Below are positions 19,836 through 32,670 of a stretch of 64,000 nt of DNA, piece by piece. The translations under genes and the position numbers were made by a program. The first letter of the stretch is position 1, and each line of letters opens with the position of its first letter. This stretch comes from Acytostelium subglobosum LB1 (taxonomy: Eukaryota; Evosea; Eumycetozoa; Acytosteliales; Acytosteliaceae): NCBI RefSeq assembly GCF_000787575.1, contig NW_012236526.1, forward strand, positions 1,208,585-1,272,584. Reading direction: 5' to 3'. Below the pieces are notes generated by a model. It saw only the letters and a list, made by a program, of their open reading frames with translations. It made no database searches and was not told the origin of the DNA.

Positions 19836-21113
19836 CTTATAGTATAAATCCTATATTATGTCACTTTCTGGTTTGTTGTTTGATTGATTGTTTGTGGATA
19901 TTCCAGTTCCAAATTTGTAGTTGGTGGTTGGTAGTAGTAATATTATTGATGATGATGATGATAGTGATGGCAATTAATTAGTAATGGTTACAATAAGTAG
20001 TATTACACTCTCTCTGACTCTCCCAATTTTCTTTCTTTATGTACACAAATAAGCGAGCGAGCAACTTGTTATGAAGTGAGTGCTATTAAAGTAATAAGTG
20101 GTGAATGGAACACTTATAATATCTAGTTAGCTTGTCCACCACACACCCACATACACCTTGCACGGCTGAACGTCTGTCATAACATGGTATATATCACATG
20201 AATGGATGGAGGGAGGGATGAACGAAAGCGTGACATTAGAAAGGTAAGTGTAATGGTATTGGTGTGTGGAGGTGTGTGTAAGTGATGTGTGAGTGACAGT
20301 CAATCACTGATGTGCCTCAACAAACACCTGGGGCAACCATATTATCTATGTAATCATTATATGTTGGATCTATCCAATATTATCATAAATCTAGGACAAG
20401 TTGGAGAGCAGGAGTAGTGGGCTCAATCAATGTCCATGTCCACAAGTCTGGAAATGTGTTTATCACTCACCACAACATGTGTGTGTGTGTTGTGGGTTAT
20501 GGGTTTGTGTGTGTATGCTGTGAATGAAACAGTCGTTCGTAACTTGTCATTGTCAACATAATGATGATTGACATATATCTGTGCTGTTGTCATTGCTAAA
20601 GTAAACAATTATTTAAACATACCTTATAATAATAATAATATATATGTTAAGTGTAATGTTATAAAATATGTATTTGTAATAATAATAATAGTGTTAGTGA
20701 ATAAACTGATATCACTTATATTCGTAAATAAGTGATTTAACGAAGTGGAATCTTTTCAGAGGACACAAACATAACAGAAATAGATAGATTCTGATCTATT
20801 CTGACAACCTGACTGACTGCAGATAGTTACTCCCACAACTCCCGACTTTGAACTACCTGACCACCCCCAACACCAGTCGGTCATAGGACCACAAACGGAA
20901 GCCCATCTTGAAACAAACAACCGAAAATGATATCTTGGGTGAAAAACGCAGATGAGTCCGTCAAAAAAGGGGCGAGGCCATATGTGGGGCTTTAGAAAAA
21001 AAAACGAGGTGGTCTTTGCCACCCAACGACCTTTCGACATGAAAACGAAAGAGGGGGCATCGGCTTGTGGCGTTATGACATTATGCGTATGATGGAAGTT
21101 GGAAGATTGCCAC
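19836..21113. other. 1.3-kb spacer
   Basis: The part next to the phosphatase gene (19836-20740) is AT-rich with short GAT, TAA and GT/GA repeats and presumably holds its promoter. From about 20740 to 21060 base composition changes to a more GC-rich, low-repeat sequence without a supported coding frame, including a GGTGG/CCACC hairpin near 21010-21025. I found no tRNA fold. Confidence 0.4.
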
Positions 21114-23169
21114 CTAATAGGCTGTTGCTACACCATCACACCTGTTATCACTGCCAGCTACCAATACACGTCTGCTGCTGCTGTTGTTGTTGGCCTCACT
21201 AAGTGACTTCACCACGATAACTTGACCATTGCCAAAGGTACGTCGGTCATCACCTTGGACATGTTCCACCTGAACGTTGTGACCGCGAGCTTGAAGATTG
21301 TTGATGATCTGCTGTGGGACACCAGGTTCGAACAATACAATACCATCTTTGGTACCATCATCGATAAAGAACCGAGGGTGAGACAGTGCTGACTGAGGGT
21401 CCATGCGATGATCAATCAGGTTGACGACAGTCTGCACATGTGCCTGTGGCTGAATGAATCCACCCATCACACCAAACGTTGCAAACAATTCACCATCCTT
21501 TGTGATCATACCAGGGATGATTGTATGGTATGGTCTCTTGCCCGGTTGCAGGGCATTAGGATGTGACTCGTCCAATACAAAGTTTGATCCTCTGTTCTGT
21601 AGTGTGAATCCACAACCCTTGGGAATGATTCCCGTTCCAAATGACTAATTGTGTATTTATGTTAGAATGATTGATTGATTGGATGATTGAATAATTGAAT
21701 GATTGGAACATACCATATAGTTTGAGTTGATGAAGCTACATCCATTGCCATGCTTGTCTACAACACTAAGATATACAGTACTGCTACTGTTTGCAGGATA
21801 TCCCTTCTCGATTGATTTGTTTGATTTGTGTGTATCAATCAATGTACGTCTAGTGGCTGCATATTCCTGGACAACAACTCTTTATTGGTACTTTTGAATA
21901 AGCTGGATCAGCCACATAATACCTTGTATCTGCAAAGCTCAGTCTCAATGCTTCGATCATCAAATGTATGTGCTGTTCAGAGTGTGGTCCAAGTGAGGCC
22001 AGGTCAAAGCCCTCAAGTATCTAAAGTGTACCAGTTAGTGTATGTTGGTGTGTACTGGATTACAAGATACATACATTCAGTGCTACAAGGGCAGTGATAC
22101 CTTGGCCATTGGGTGGCATTTCATGGACATTGTATCCACGATAGTTTACAGAGATTGGTGTGTCGAATGTGGAACTGTGTGATTCGAGATCGTCGTGTGA
22201 GAGCACTCCACCAAGGTCATTGATCACCTTGACAATGGCATCAGCCACGACACCCTTGTAGTAACCTTGCTTTCCATGTTGTGCCAGCAGTCTGAATGTA
22301 TTGGCAAGGTTTGGATTCCTAAAGATGTCCCCTGCCAATGGTGGCTTTCCATTGATGAGCATCTCATCGCCATTGGGTGAGTTCTTTAGTTGATGTGATG
22401 ACTTGTCCCACCAAACTGCTGTCTTTTGTTGGATTGGTACACCTTGTTCACAATAGTCTATGGTCTGTTGTAGGATCTCCATCATTGTCAGTTTGCCACT
22501 TCCAAACTTCTCAATAGTGTCACACCATGCTGCTGCTGCACTGAGATTGATTTGTTGGTAGAGTGTGAGGTAGTGATCGTTGGTGGAGGGCACTTATGTC
22601 ATGGTAATATATTACCCTGGTATAGTGATAGCCATTGGACTCTCTGGAGGTATTGAATCACCCGTGATATTGATCTTCCTTAAGATCTCGATGTTAAGGT
22701 TCTTGGGTGCTCGGCCACTTTGATTGATTGATTGATCGTATATGAATGTTTGGTTAGGGCCTATATTGATTGTTGGTAGCACGAATGCATGAATGATGAT
22801 AGGACTTACCTTCCATTGATGCCATGTATCTGTTTGGTTGTGTTATTCCAGAACAAGACAAAGCAATCACCTCCTATTCCAGTTGAACTTGAGTTGGTTG
22901 ATTGATGTTAGGATTGAGTGAAAGAAAGAATGAGTGATTGAGATTAGATATATATACCATGGTTGTGTAAGGTTGAGCATTGAAGCCATGGCAACGGCAG
23001 CATCAGCAGCATTGCCGCCTCTCTTTAGTACATCAACACCAACTTGTGATGCCAATGTTTGACTTGAGGCACATACACCATTGACACCGATCACACATGA
23101 TCTGCTATCATAGTTGTTATTGAACTTTGTTTCCATTCTATCTTTTGTCTTATCCAATGACTGAAGCAT
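21114..23169 (-). CDS. Gamma-glutamyltranspeptidase-like protein (YwrD type), with frame breaks
   Basis: Minus strand. Supported exons: 22958..23169, 22810..22887, ~22617..22717, 22075..~22593, ~21714..22020 and 21114..21644. The N-terminal block ([15 protein letters not shown]), [17 protein letters not shown] and the [14 protein letters not shown] segment with the catalytic Thr mark the gamma-glutamyltranspeptidase Ntn-hydrolase family, and [18 protein letters not shown] follows. No membrane anchor is seen, as in bacterial YwrD-type members. The enzymes autocleave before the Thr and hydrolyse or transfer gamma-glutamyl groups. Two regions break the frame. At 22594-22616 only about 23 nt separate two coding blocks, with mismatched phase. 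Near 21860-21880 two single-base losses are needed to keep the family alignment. Either the assembly is wrong or this copy is decaying. Confidence 0.75.
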
Positions 23170-23326
23170 GAACAACTACTACGTAGTATTGATCGGAATG
23201 AGTGATGTTGTTTGTTGCAGTTTTGATCAGAATAGTTAGCGGAGATATTTATTCCCAGGATAGCTATGCCCATATTTGGGTTGACATGTCAACCTTTCAT
23301 TTACATTTATTACATTAATAATAAGA

Positions 23327-24276
23327 TTACTCTTGATATATATAGTTGTCGACATTGATCATTACATTTGTCAGCCTCTTGAAATGTGTAGAGAACTCAT
23401 TGACGACGTTGAAGTATGGCTTCTCTTGTAGCTGGAACATTTCGCCTCGAGTCACTAGATCACTAGTGCTTAGTGATACATTATAATTGTATCCAATGAA
23501 CACTTGATTGACACTGCCAGACTCGACGTAGTACAGCTCTCTGAATGCCTCTTGCATGTTGCGTATAACACCAAAGTGCCTTCGCAGACCAATGAGATTC
23601 TGGAGGTAGACACCCTCCGGTGACAACAGTTTGGACATGATCTTGAAGCCGTCCACCGTCATCAAGTTGCACGGGGCCGATGAGCAGCCATCCTGATAGA
23701 TCAGGTCATAGTGCTTGCCAGCTCTGCTTTGTCTCTCCACATAGTCCAAGCCATCAGAGATGTGAACCACAACGTTATCGTTACGTCTAAAGTTTGAATA
23801 CTGCTCGGCCACGTCCAACATCCTCTGATGCATCTCTACAATATCGATATGAGCCGATGGGAAATGCTTGTGTAGGTAGGTTGCGATTGAGCCGCCGCCC
23901 AATCCAACCAACAATATAGATGTCGGTCTCTTTGTCAAGAATGTAAGTGATGCTATCGTAGCTCTTATATATGCTAATGGTACATGTTCTACATCTCCAA
24001 TCTATATATCGTGAGTTAGTGAGTGTATTCATGTCATAGTGTATTGATAACAATAACTCGTACTTTGATCTCTGATTGTCTGTCACCATTCTTACTGAAC
24101 TTGAACTGTCTTATGCCATTGCCATTGTCAAAGACATGTATGTTACCCTCGACATGTATCAATTTAAAGCTGTCTCCACCTCCAAACATATAGAACATCA
24201 GACCAAAGAATACAAACATCAGCACTATCATGCCAAGTAGTTGAACTCCATGCTTTCTCTTTACACCGCTAACCAT
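23327..24276 (-). CDS. Membrane-anchored spermidine-synthase-fold methyltransferase-like protein
   Basis: Two exons, complement(join(23327..24001, 24064..24276)), 295 residues, in phase. One hydrophobic segment (residues about 12-33, LGMIVLMFVFFGLMFYMFGG) is a likely signal anchor. The rest has a Rossmann fold like spermidine synthase: glycine-rich ILLVGLGGGSIATYL, acidic strand end DIVEMH, HISDGLDYV and IYQDGCSS. Spermidine synthases and the METTL13-like branch share these motifs. The spermidine-synthase active-site pattern is incomplete, so I would not call it a polyamine enzyme. Substrate unknown. Confidence 0.75.
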
Positions 24277-24376
24277 CTCTGTAATCTACTACTAGTATGT
24301 ATATATATATATAAATAATAATAACAATAACAAGTACTGACTGTAAGTAAAGTTTAATTGACTTGTCGTGTCAGAG

Positions 24377-24484
24377 ATGGTTCTGACATTCTCGCAACTT
24401 CAGAGACAATGCAAGGTGGTCAGTCACATTCACGAAAGAGGCAATTTGGTCGATTCCCTCAAATTGATGGCATCGGAATCTTGA
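24377..24484 (+). CDS. Tiny reading frame of 35 codons in a spacer
   Basis: In the 343-bp gap between the methyltransferase-like gene and SAYSD1, an ATG at 24377 opens a 35-residue frame (MVLTFSQLQRQCKVVSHIHE, continuing to a Ser-rich end). The next 110 bp are open in another frame. The composition looks more coding-like than the flanking AT-rich DNA, but there is no homology I recognise. It may be chance or part of a shared promoter. Confidence 0.2.
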   Translation: MVLTFSQLQRQCKVVSHIHERGNLVDSLKLMASES

Positions 24485-24619
24485 AGTGCCAGTTCATTCA
24501 TTTACACATTGAGGAGTACACCAATGATCTGATTCACATTGACATTGCTAATAACATGACAGTTTACATAACTGTAATAGTTGTCGTAGAGTTGTTATAA
24601 TCATTTCATTAGTGATCAC

Positions 24620-25076
24620 TCAACCTTGATATCTAAATTGATTCTCCAACTGTTGACTGCTGACTGAACCAAGTATTGACATTTGATTCTTATTGAATAC
24701 ACTATATGCGCTGACATCACCCTGATAGATTATAATAATCATTCATTGTTAGTTAGGTGCACATACATTAATGAATAAATGAATGAATGAATGAATAACA
24801 TACCTTTTGTCTTTTACCTAGATTACACATCATCATTACAGTCATACTGATTACAAAGAAGATAGCACCAAACTCAATCTTTAGAGCCAGCCATTGAAAC
24901 ACTAGCCATATGAATAGTTTAACCAATGTAATCTTATGATTGGTTATTACATCCTGTACAGTGTTCTTGATTGAGAAGTAGTGAAATTGAACATCAACAT
25001 CATCCATTGGTTTTGATTGATTGGCTGTTGGATCTATCTGTTTTATCTCTCCATTATGTACAACTGTTCTTCTCAT
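24620..25076 (-). CDS. saysd1: SAYSvFN-domain protein (SAYSD1 homologue)
   Basis: Two exons, complement(join(24620..24721, 24804..25076)), about 124 residues. The central part is two hydrophobic segments (VKLFIWLVFQWLALKIEFG and AIFFVISMTVMMMC). The second exon is the diagnostic C-terminal domain GDVSAYSVFNKNQMSILGS with LENQFRYQG at the end. In animals SAYSD1 is an ER membrane protein that recognises UFM1-modified ribosomes stalled at the translocon. That role is carried over by homology. It is divergent from the Sen1 gene, with 197 bp between start codons. Confidence 0.88.
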
Positions 25077-25273
25077 TCTATTATATATATAATGTTGTAC
25101 TATTATCACAATGATTGATTGATTGATTGTTAGATGATGAAGAGTGGGCTTTTGGTGGTTTTCAATACCTGTTTTCCAAGTTTTGTCATTTATTGTTCAA
25201 CTTCAACGAGTATTATCTGTCCAGTCTCATTCTACAAATAACAACTACAACCAACATATATATACTGTAAAGG

Positions 25274-28200
25274 ATGGATGTAGAGAGTGAAGTATCTCCA
25301 GAGCAATCCTTTGTATATTGTCTTGACAAGGATCAGTAAGTTCAGTCATTATTGTCACTCACTCGATCGATCGATCACACAACTAACTCATTCGTTCAAT
25401 CAAGTCTTTGGTGCAAGCAATGGATACATATGCGCAGATTCTACTTCAACTTGATGGAGAACTTGGCAGAGGCTAATGATGAGATCATTAACTTCAAGAA
25501 CAAGGTTGATACACAACTATCACAATGCTTCGATTGGTATGTGTCATTATAATCGTCACTTTGTGACATTTGATTGATACACTAACATTGATATATATAT
25601 AGCATTATTAGATATCACAAAGAGAAGAAGTTGATGAGACAACAACTATTGGAACAGTTCACAAAGGATAGTGTTTGGTACTTGTTCGAGATCATTGGAC
25701 GACAGGATGAGGATCGAGTCAGTGCCACACTAAAGAAGTTCATTGACAATCCAACCAAAGGCAAAGATAGCATCCTATTCACATTGCATGAGATCTTTCA
25801 TTATCCAGACGTATTGGATAACATGTCAATACTTCCACTCTTTACAAAGGTAACAAAGACAGTCAATCACCTCGTGTATGTTATAGATCCAACTAACTTT
25901 CGAATACTTGATACAGGCGTTGTGCATCATCATTGAGCAATATGACATATCATTCCAGAACAATGGCAACAAGGTGCCTGGACTATATATCTTATTGATG
26001 TCTGATCAAGGCACATTGCGAAAGTGGGCCGCAGAGAACTTGTCACACATTGGCAAGCTTACAACAATGGATGAATTCCTGATCATCGATCCAATCTTTG
26101 AAAGAGTGTTCCAATCACTCTATTGTCATCAGGAGCAGTCTCCCTACGAGTCATATATCACAACCAATATGCAAGAGTACTGGGCTGGCTTGGACCTGTT
26201 CATTCAGCAGTTTGAGCCAGAGCTACTAAAGGTAAGTGAGCAACTTTAAACATAGAGCCCAGTCAGGTGATCTAACCAGTTCAACAAACAATAGACTGTC
26301 ATGGCCAGACCTTCATATGAGACAATGCTCGACATGTTAATCAATGAACTCAAGATGGCCACTACGAACATGTCGATCCCACCAAGTTACTTCTTGGCCT
26401 TGACGACTGTATTTGATCGAATGGGCTACGACGGTGCCACACAGAAGCTTATGGGCAACAAGACAATTCAATCATTGTTTCAATTGATCTGCGACTACTT
26501 TGAGAAGTCAAAGCAGATCGACACTCAACAGAGCATACTTCAGTCGTTCTCCAATCTCATCATCAACCGCAAAGACGAGCCCTTTGATGGTGCCCGCGAG
26601 GCTGTCATCGAGTACTGTCTAGAGAGATGCGCTACACCCGATGCAGCCTTCTCCGACCTCATCAAAACCAGCGCATTCACATTGGTATTGGACTTCTTAC
26701 ACAAGTGGTATGTTGTGTCTCGTTGACAACCACAATGTGATGCATCATATCTAACTAACTCCACAATGCAGCATTGACACCAACCAACCATTACCAAACA
26801 TTAAGGGATTGGGCGAGAGACTTGTCCACTACTCACTACAACAACCGTATTTCTCAGTGATACCCGATCAGAGTCGTATTCAAACATGCACTCAGATATT
26901 GGTTCACATCCTTCTGGACAGTGCCGTTCAGCTACGCATCAGGTTTCAACAGCACTACTACCGTTCACCTGCCAACAACAACACGAATGGCAGTATAGAC
27001 TTCTGGTGTGGACATCTTTGGGAGATGCTGCTCAACACCAATCCAAAATCAATCACACATCCCCTGCACGAAGCTATCTTCAAGGCACATCGAATCCTAG
27101 GCCTACTACCTGTCGACTCCATCGACAAGTCGTCACAGAATCAACCTCCAATATTCAACTGTTTAAAGAAGTATGTATGATGGTGATGATGCTGTAGCAG
27201 TCTGGACATTATACCTAACAAATTGAACAATCAACCAATCACAGATTCTACGAAGATATATCAATATATTTAAATGCATATACTCAGGCACATCCATTGA
27301 AGACACAACGACTACCAGGAGGCACAGCAGAGAACGCTGATGTACTGGAAGGCGAGGAGTTTAGCAAGAGCATCTTCTCATTCGTTGTTTCTTCGGGGTC
27401 CAATGTGAGACAGGTATTCCAGAAGCTGTTGATCAAGAGACATCTCACAAGTGAGGATGCTCAACCACCAACGATCACCACGTCCTTGAAGCGATCGATC
27501 AAACACAATGCAACACCAACACTTAAAGGCGTGCTTGGTGTGTTGCGAGACATTCTGTTGGCGGTGGGCTCAACAAAGGTGGACATGGACTCACTCAGAC
27601 AGACGTATTACTACTGTAATCATATACTCTACCAGCTGAAGGACAACATGCCCGATCATCTATTCTTTGTGTCACTGCTCATCGATGCACTGTGGCCAAT
27701 TATCATGCTGCTGTTCTCATCGCGCACGCTCAAGACCAGCGAGCTCAAGCCAGTATTCACACTGATGACCAACTCCATCAGTATTGTTGCAAGCGAGCGA
27801 TTCACCACGATCACATCGCCACCCTCGTTCATTGTCAACTATATCAACAGTGGACAGCAGCTGTTTGACTCGCTCGACCTATACCCAGCCTACATCAAGA
27901 ATCAATTACCTGCTGGCGCCACTCCATCATTCCTGCCAGTGTTTGAGTCGCTTGCCGACGACCTCTCATTTTATTACGCAGCTGGAAACAAACAGTCGAA
28001 TGGCATTGCGCCTCCAATCATTAGCATCATTGGATTCCAACAAGGATGGGTCGATCAATATCTCTATTATTCCAAAGAGCTTACACCTGAATGGTTCAAT
28101 TGCTTCCTCCTCATATTGAAAGGTATTGCCTCTCACATCCCCAACCAAGGTATCATACTTACTCAATCACACACAACACAGAGCTTCAGAGGTCAAAGGT

Positions 28201-31200
28201 AGATATACATGCATCATTCAGGAGCAAGATCAAAGAGCTACTAGAGCCTACGAGTGTGCTCAACGACAGCCAGAGAGGTCATCTTATGAAATACAAGGAC
28301 CACAATTCTGTTGCTACCGAGACAAAGGTACCCAATCCTACAGTTGCGGTTGGTACTCCACCTAGGAGTACCTCAGCCAGCCCATCACCAACGCTACCCA
28401 CATCCTCAACCACTACGACAACAGTGGCATCTGGCGGATCAGGGTCAATCACGGCACAGTCTACAAAGCCAACTGCCAAGAAGTTGGATTGCTCGCTGGG
28501 CCTATCATGTCCCAAGATCAACAACCCTGATCATCAACTGCGTTTCCAACACTCCAACGCCAATATACAGATGGGTAACCCCAAGCTGAATGTCTCATCG
28601 ATGGCACAGTTCCTTAATCGTCCCAAAGGAGTCAACATTGAGGGTAAGAACTACGATCAGTTCCTGGAGAAGACATTCGATCCATTCGACCAGCCACTGG
28701 CCAAGCCCATCGCGCTTGCCGAAAAGAAGAAGACCAAGGTGCTGGACATCAAGACGACGCAGACAGGTCTCGAGAAGAAGATTGAGCAGAATCGTTTGGC
28801 ACAGACACAGATCAAGTTGCCCAAGGTAGACTCTTTGCACAAGATCATTCTCAAGTGGAACGCAAACAGTCTTGTTGAGAAGGAGACCAACCTCAAGTCT
28901 GTCCCAACGTCTTTTATCAGCGACGTGGACTACATACAGATATTTGAGCCCTTGCTACTGGAGGAATTCAAGAGCCAACTTCTCAAGAGCATTGAGGAGG
29001 TGGATGCTGTCACCACTGTCAAGCTTGAAGATGTCTCTTGTCAAGGTGACTTCCAGATCGCCGTCTTCCAGATGGACAGCGAGGAAGATGACTTTTTCGA
29101 GAACGACCTCATCCAGCTATCCCAAGATGCCTCCAGTGTATGTATTGTCTAGACTCACGGTCAGGTTGGCTATCAACCATCACATACTGACACACAAAAA
29201 CAATAGGACAAGTATGAAGCATTTGGAAAGATAGAGAGCAAGACGAGAAAGGATCGAAAGGAGCACAACTTGAAGCTCTTGACAATCAAGTTCTGTGAGT
29301 TGGACACGAGGATGAGCAATATGTTCAAGCACATGAAGAAGGGCTCAATGTGGAATATAAAGAAACTGTCGTCACTACATACTATCAGCAGAGAGTACAT
29401 TGCACTGCATATGATTCAACATGTACCATTGGGCAAGTTCATCATCTCACCTGGACCCTCGATCGCAACATCAAAGGACATTGCTGCCGCTGGTTTCATT
29501 CCACTCGTGTTAAAGGAGCGACTCTCAAACGACTTGAACAGCTCACAGTTGAAGGCCATCGAGCAATCAATCTCCAATCCTCAAGGCATCACTCTGCTAC
29601 AGGGTCCACCTGGTACAGGCAAGACAAAGACAATCATGGCACTGCTATCTGCGTTCCTCAGCCTAGACTTTGGTTCAAAGAAACCTGCAGGACTCGACAA
29701 GATCCTTGTGTGTGCACCATCGAATGCAGCCATCGATGAGATTGCAATGAGAATACTTGGAAGCAATGTATATAATGCCAATGGTTTACCTTTTGTTCCA
29801 TCAGCAATTAGAATCGTATGTATATTATACTTCATACTCCACCCACACCAAAAAGTAGTACGTTCTAACACATCAAGTAACAGGGTCATCCAAGTCAGAT
29901 CAATCCCAAGGTGGAGTCCATATCGTTGGACTTTATGCTAAACAAGGAGATTCTGAAGAGTGGAAATGACAAGAAGCAGGTGGACGTTGACAAGCCAAAC
30001 GGAAGCAGTAGCAGCAATGGTGAATCATCAAAGTCTGAGGCGAAGCTACCAATGGCTGAGCTTCAAGAGAAGCATAGGAAGGGGTTGCTTAGACAGTGCA
30101 ATATTGTTCTCTCAACACTCTCGGGCAGTGGCACAGAGTGGTTAGGTCGAGCCATTAAGGAGTTTGACTTGGTCATCATTGACGAGGCGGCCCAAGCCGT
30201 TGAGCTATCCACACTCATACCACTCAGGTTCAATGTCAACAAGTGCATCATGGTCGGTGATCCAAACCAGTTGCCACCTACGGTTATCTCTCGTCTGGCA
30301 TCGCAGTACCAATACGAGTCCAGTCTCTTCCAGCGTCTTGTCAAATGTGGTGTTCAGCAGCACGTCCTGTCGGTGCAGTATCGTATGCATCCAGCCATCT
30401 CCAGGTTCCCTTCGAAGCACTTCTACATGGATGCACTGGAGGATGGTCGCAATGTGCAGAGCTACAAAGAGGATTACTATCGCGATCCTCGCTTTGGCCC
30501 ATTCGTCTTTTACGACATCACTGACAGTTTGGAGGAGAGCGGTCCAGGCTTCTCACTCAAGAACAGACTGGAGGCCAAGCTCGTTAGCGTATTCATCAGC
30601 AACCTCTACGAACAGTTCCCCAGCGCCAAGAACAAGAGCATCGGTGTCATCACACCCTACAAGCAGCAGACGCGAGAGATTCAGTCACGTGTGTCACACT
30701 TCCCCAATGTACAGGTCAACACAGTGGATGCCTTCCAGGGCTGTGAGAACGACATCATCATATTCTCATGTGTCAGAGCACACGCTGGCAAAACAATTGG
30801 TTTCTTGTCGGACATCAGGCGTATGAACGTCGGTCTGACACGTGCGCGACACTCCCTCATTATCATGGGCCACTCAAGTCTCCTCAAGTGCAACTCCACA
30901 TGGGGAGCACTCATTGATCATGCCAAGAATGTTAAGAATGGATGTAAGTATTATATACAACAATGTTAGATGAAAGATCTATAACTAACACACCTATCTT
31001 ATAGACTACTCAATCAATGCAAGGGCCATTGGCAAGGGAATACTCCCAGACAAGGATAGCTCTTCCTCTTCCTCATCCTCATCTTCATCATCATCATCAC
31101 GTGGGTCAGTTTGGGAAGGTGGCGACCTGAGGAATGTGATCAATGAGAGCAAGAGCAGCAGCAAGAGCAGTAGTAGTAAGCCTAGCGAGGGCGATTTGAG

Positions 31201-31360
31201 GAATGTGATCAATGAGAGCAAGAATAGCAAGAGCGGCAGCAGCAGCAGTGATAGTAACAAGAGGAAGTATAGAGAAGAGGAATCCATACCAGATCCATCA
31301 CAACTGGATCCAAGAGACCTGCGATTAACCCTGCAATCAAATAAAGCAGTCAAGAGATAG
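25274..31360 (+). CDS. sen1: Senataxin/Sen1-type SF1B RNA-DNA helicase
   Basis: Eleven exons, join(25274..25335, 25405..25536, 25603..25849, 25917..26231, 26295..26707, 26772..27170, 27245..28122, 28182..29137, 29207..29815, 29884..30943, 31005..31360), all in phase, about 1808 residues. The N-terminal half is a helical SEN1_N-like region. The helicase core starts near residue 1240: GPPGTGKTKT (about 1267), DEAAQAVE (about 1437), GDPNQLPPTV, QYRMHPAISRFPSKHFY, TVDAFQGCENDIIIFSC and VGLTRARHSL. This is the Upf1-like SF1B set, and RIGHPSQINP is the usual Sen1 sequence at an exon junction. Sen1/senataxin resolves R-loops and terminates non-coding transcription in the nucleus. The C-terminus is Ser-rich with a duplicated 23-codon unit. 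The stop lies 30 bp from the convergent TPR gene. Confidence 0.95.
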
Positions 31361-31390
31361 TGTTGTGCGTGTTTAACGGCAACTGCACGA

Positions 31391-32575
31391 TTACAGAGCA
31401 TATGGGTTCTCTTCTTCGATTGCTTCCTCGTCTTCGGCAATTCGCTCGCGGTATTCAACGAACCATCGTGTCTCAAACTCGCTGAATGAGTGGCCATCCA
31501 CAAGGGCGATCAACTGATTGGCGTCAAGATCTATGAGTGTGGTGTGAATGCTTGAGAGTCGCTCGTGGATTCGCTTGAGTGGTGAGTCCCATCCAGCATC
31601 CTTTGGTTGCTCGCCCTTTGTCAGTATTGATGGTGGCAAGGATCTCTTCTGCTGTATCGAGCTGAGTAGATAGTATAATGCAATTGATAATGATCGCTTG
31701 GCACAGAGTAGACGCCATTGTGGTGTATGGCCAATGACATCTTGACCAACCGATGGGTAGACTGTCGTGCTCGCCAACATTGGACGTTGAAGTAATGGCT
31801 GATTGAGATAACATTGTGCGAGGTTGAGCCACCATTCCCAGACAGCACTATTCAGACCGATTGCTCGTTGGTACTGAACGATGGCCTCGTCGTACGCCGC
31901 CAGGTGGTGATGACACTGAGCCAGAATGTAGATCATCGAGGAGTCTCTAAAGATGGAAGGTGCAACAGGCACAGCATCCTTGGGTATATTCGTGGGGACT
32001 GGATGCGATGGTTGAGTAGCCAAGCGTTCAAACTCGGCCATCTTGTGAACTGTGTCTTGATAGCGCGCCAGCTTGAATAGACAGCGAATCTCAACCTCGA
32101 TGACAGCCATTCGTTGTGAGTTGTCACCTGCCAACGCCTTGACAAACTTGAGCAACTGCACAGAGTCCAAAAGACAGAGCTCATACTTCTTGTTTAGATA
32201 GTAATGGTCGATCCTATAAGTAAGCATACGCATTATCTTTTTCATTTCCTTTCTCTCATTCTTTGATTCATCGTCCTCATTATTGTCATCTTTCATCTTT
32301 CTATGTTTGTTTCTCTCCTTCTTTGTCTTTGGTTTATCATCATCGATTAGATGTTCTATAGGTATAGAGGTAGGGTCGCAATCAATGAACCACTATGTTG
32401 TTGTTACTTTGTTAATACTGATTGACTTGCTAGAGCTCATGATTGAATATGATAAACATACCAGACTTGAATCAATCTTTGGAGAGTAATTGTCAACCTT
32501 TGGTATACCCTTCTTCTGCTTTGGCTCATTGAGCTCAAATATCAGATCATCTGTGTTGAATCCAAACTCTTCCAT
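31391..32575 (-). CDS. TPR-repeat protein of unknown role
   Basis: Two exons on the minus strand; the long one covers 31391..~32355, the first begins at ATG 32575. The intron is uncertain. A GTATAC donor at 32508 joins in phase to the CTATAG acceptor before 32355. A stronger GTATGT donor at 32461 would need an acceptor further downstream. The body is helical with TPR-like units (MIYILAQCHHHLAAYDEAI, YQRAIGLNSAVWEWWLNLAQCY), a low-complexity acidic/basic linker near the start (KDDNNEDDESKNERKEMKK) and an acidic C-terminus. It resembles TPR proteins of the C8orf76/TRAPPC12 sort, but I cannot assign an orthologue. Confidence 0.75.
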
Positions 32576-32670
32576 TTATCTCTACCTGTTGTACAAGAAG
32601 TAATATAATGTTGTCTCAAATTGTTAGGGAATTTTTGTCAGAAAACGAACGATTCAAACACTGAATAGTT

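Noticed and set aside
20950-20975. Hammerhead-ribozyme-like string near AGATGAGTCCGTC
   Set aside because: The conserved CUGAUGAG start and the downstream CGAAAC core are not both present, and no flanking stems form.
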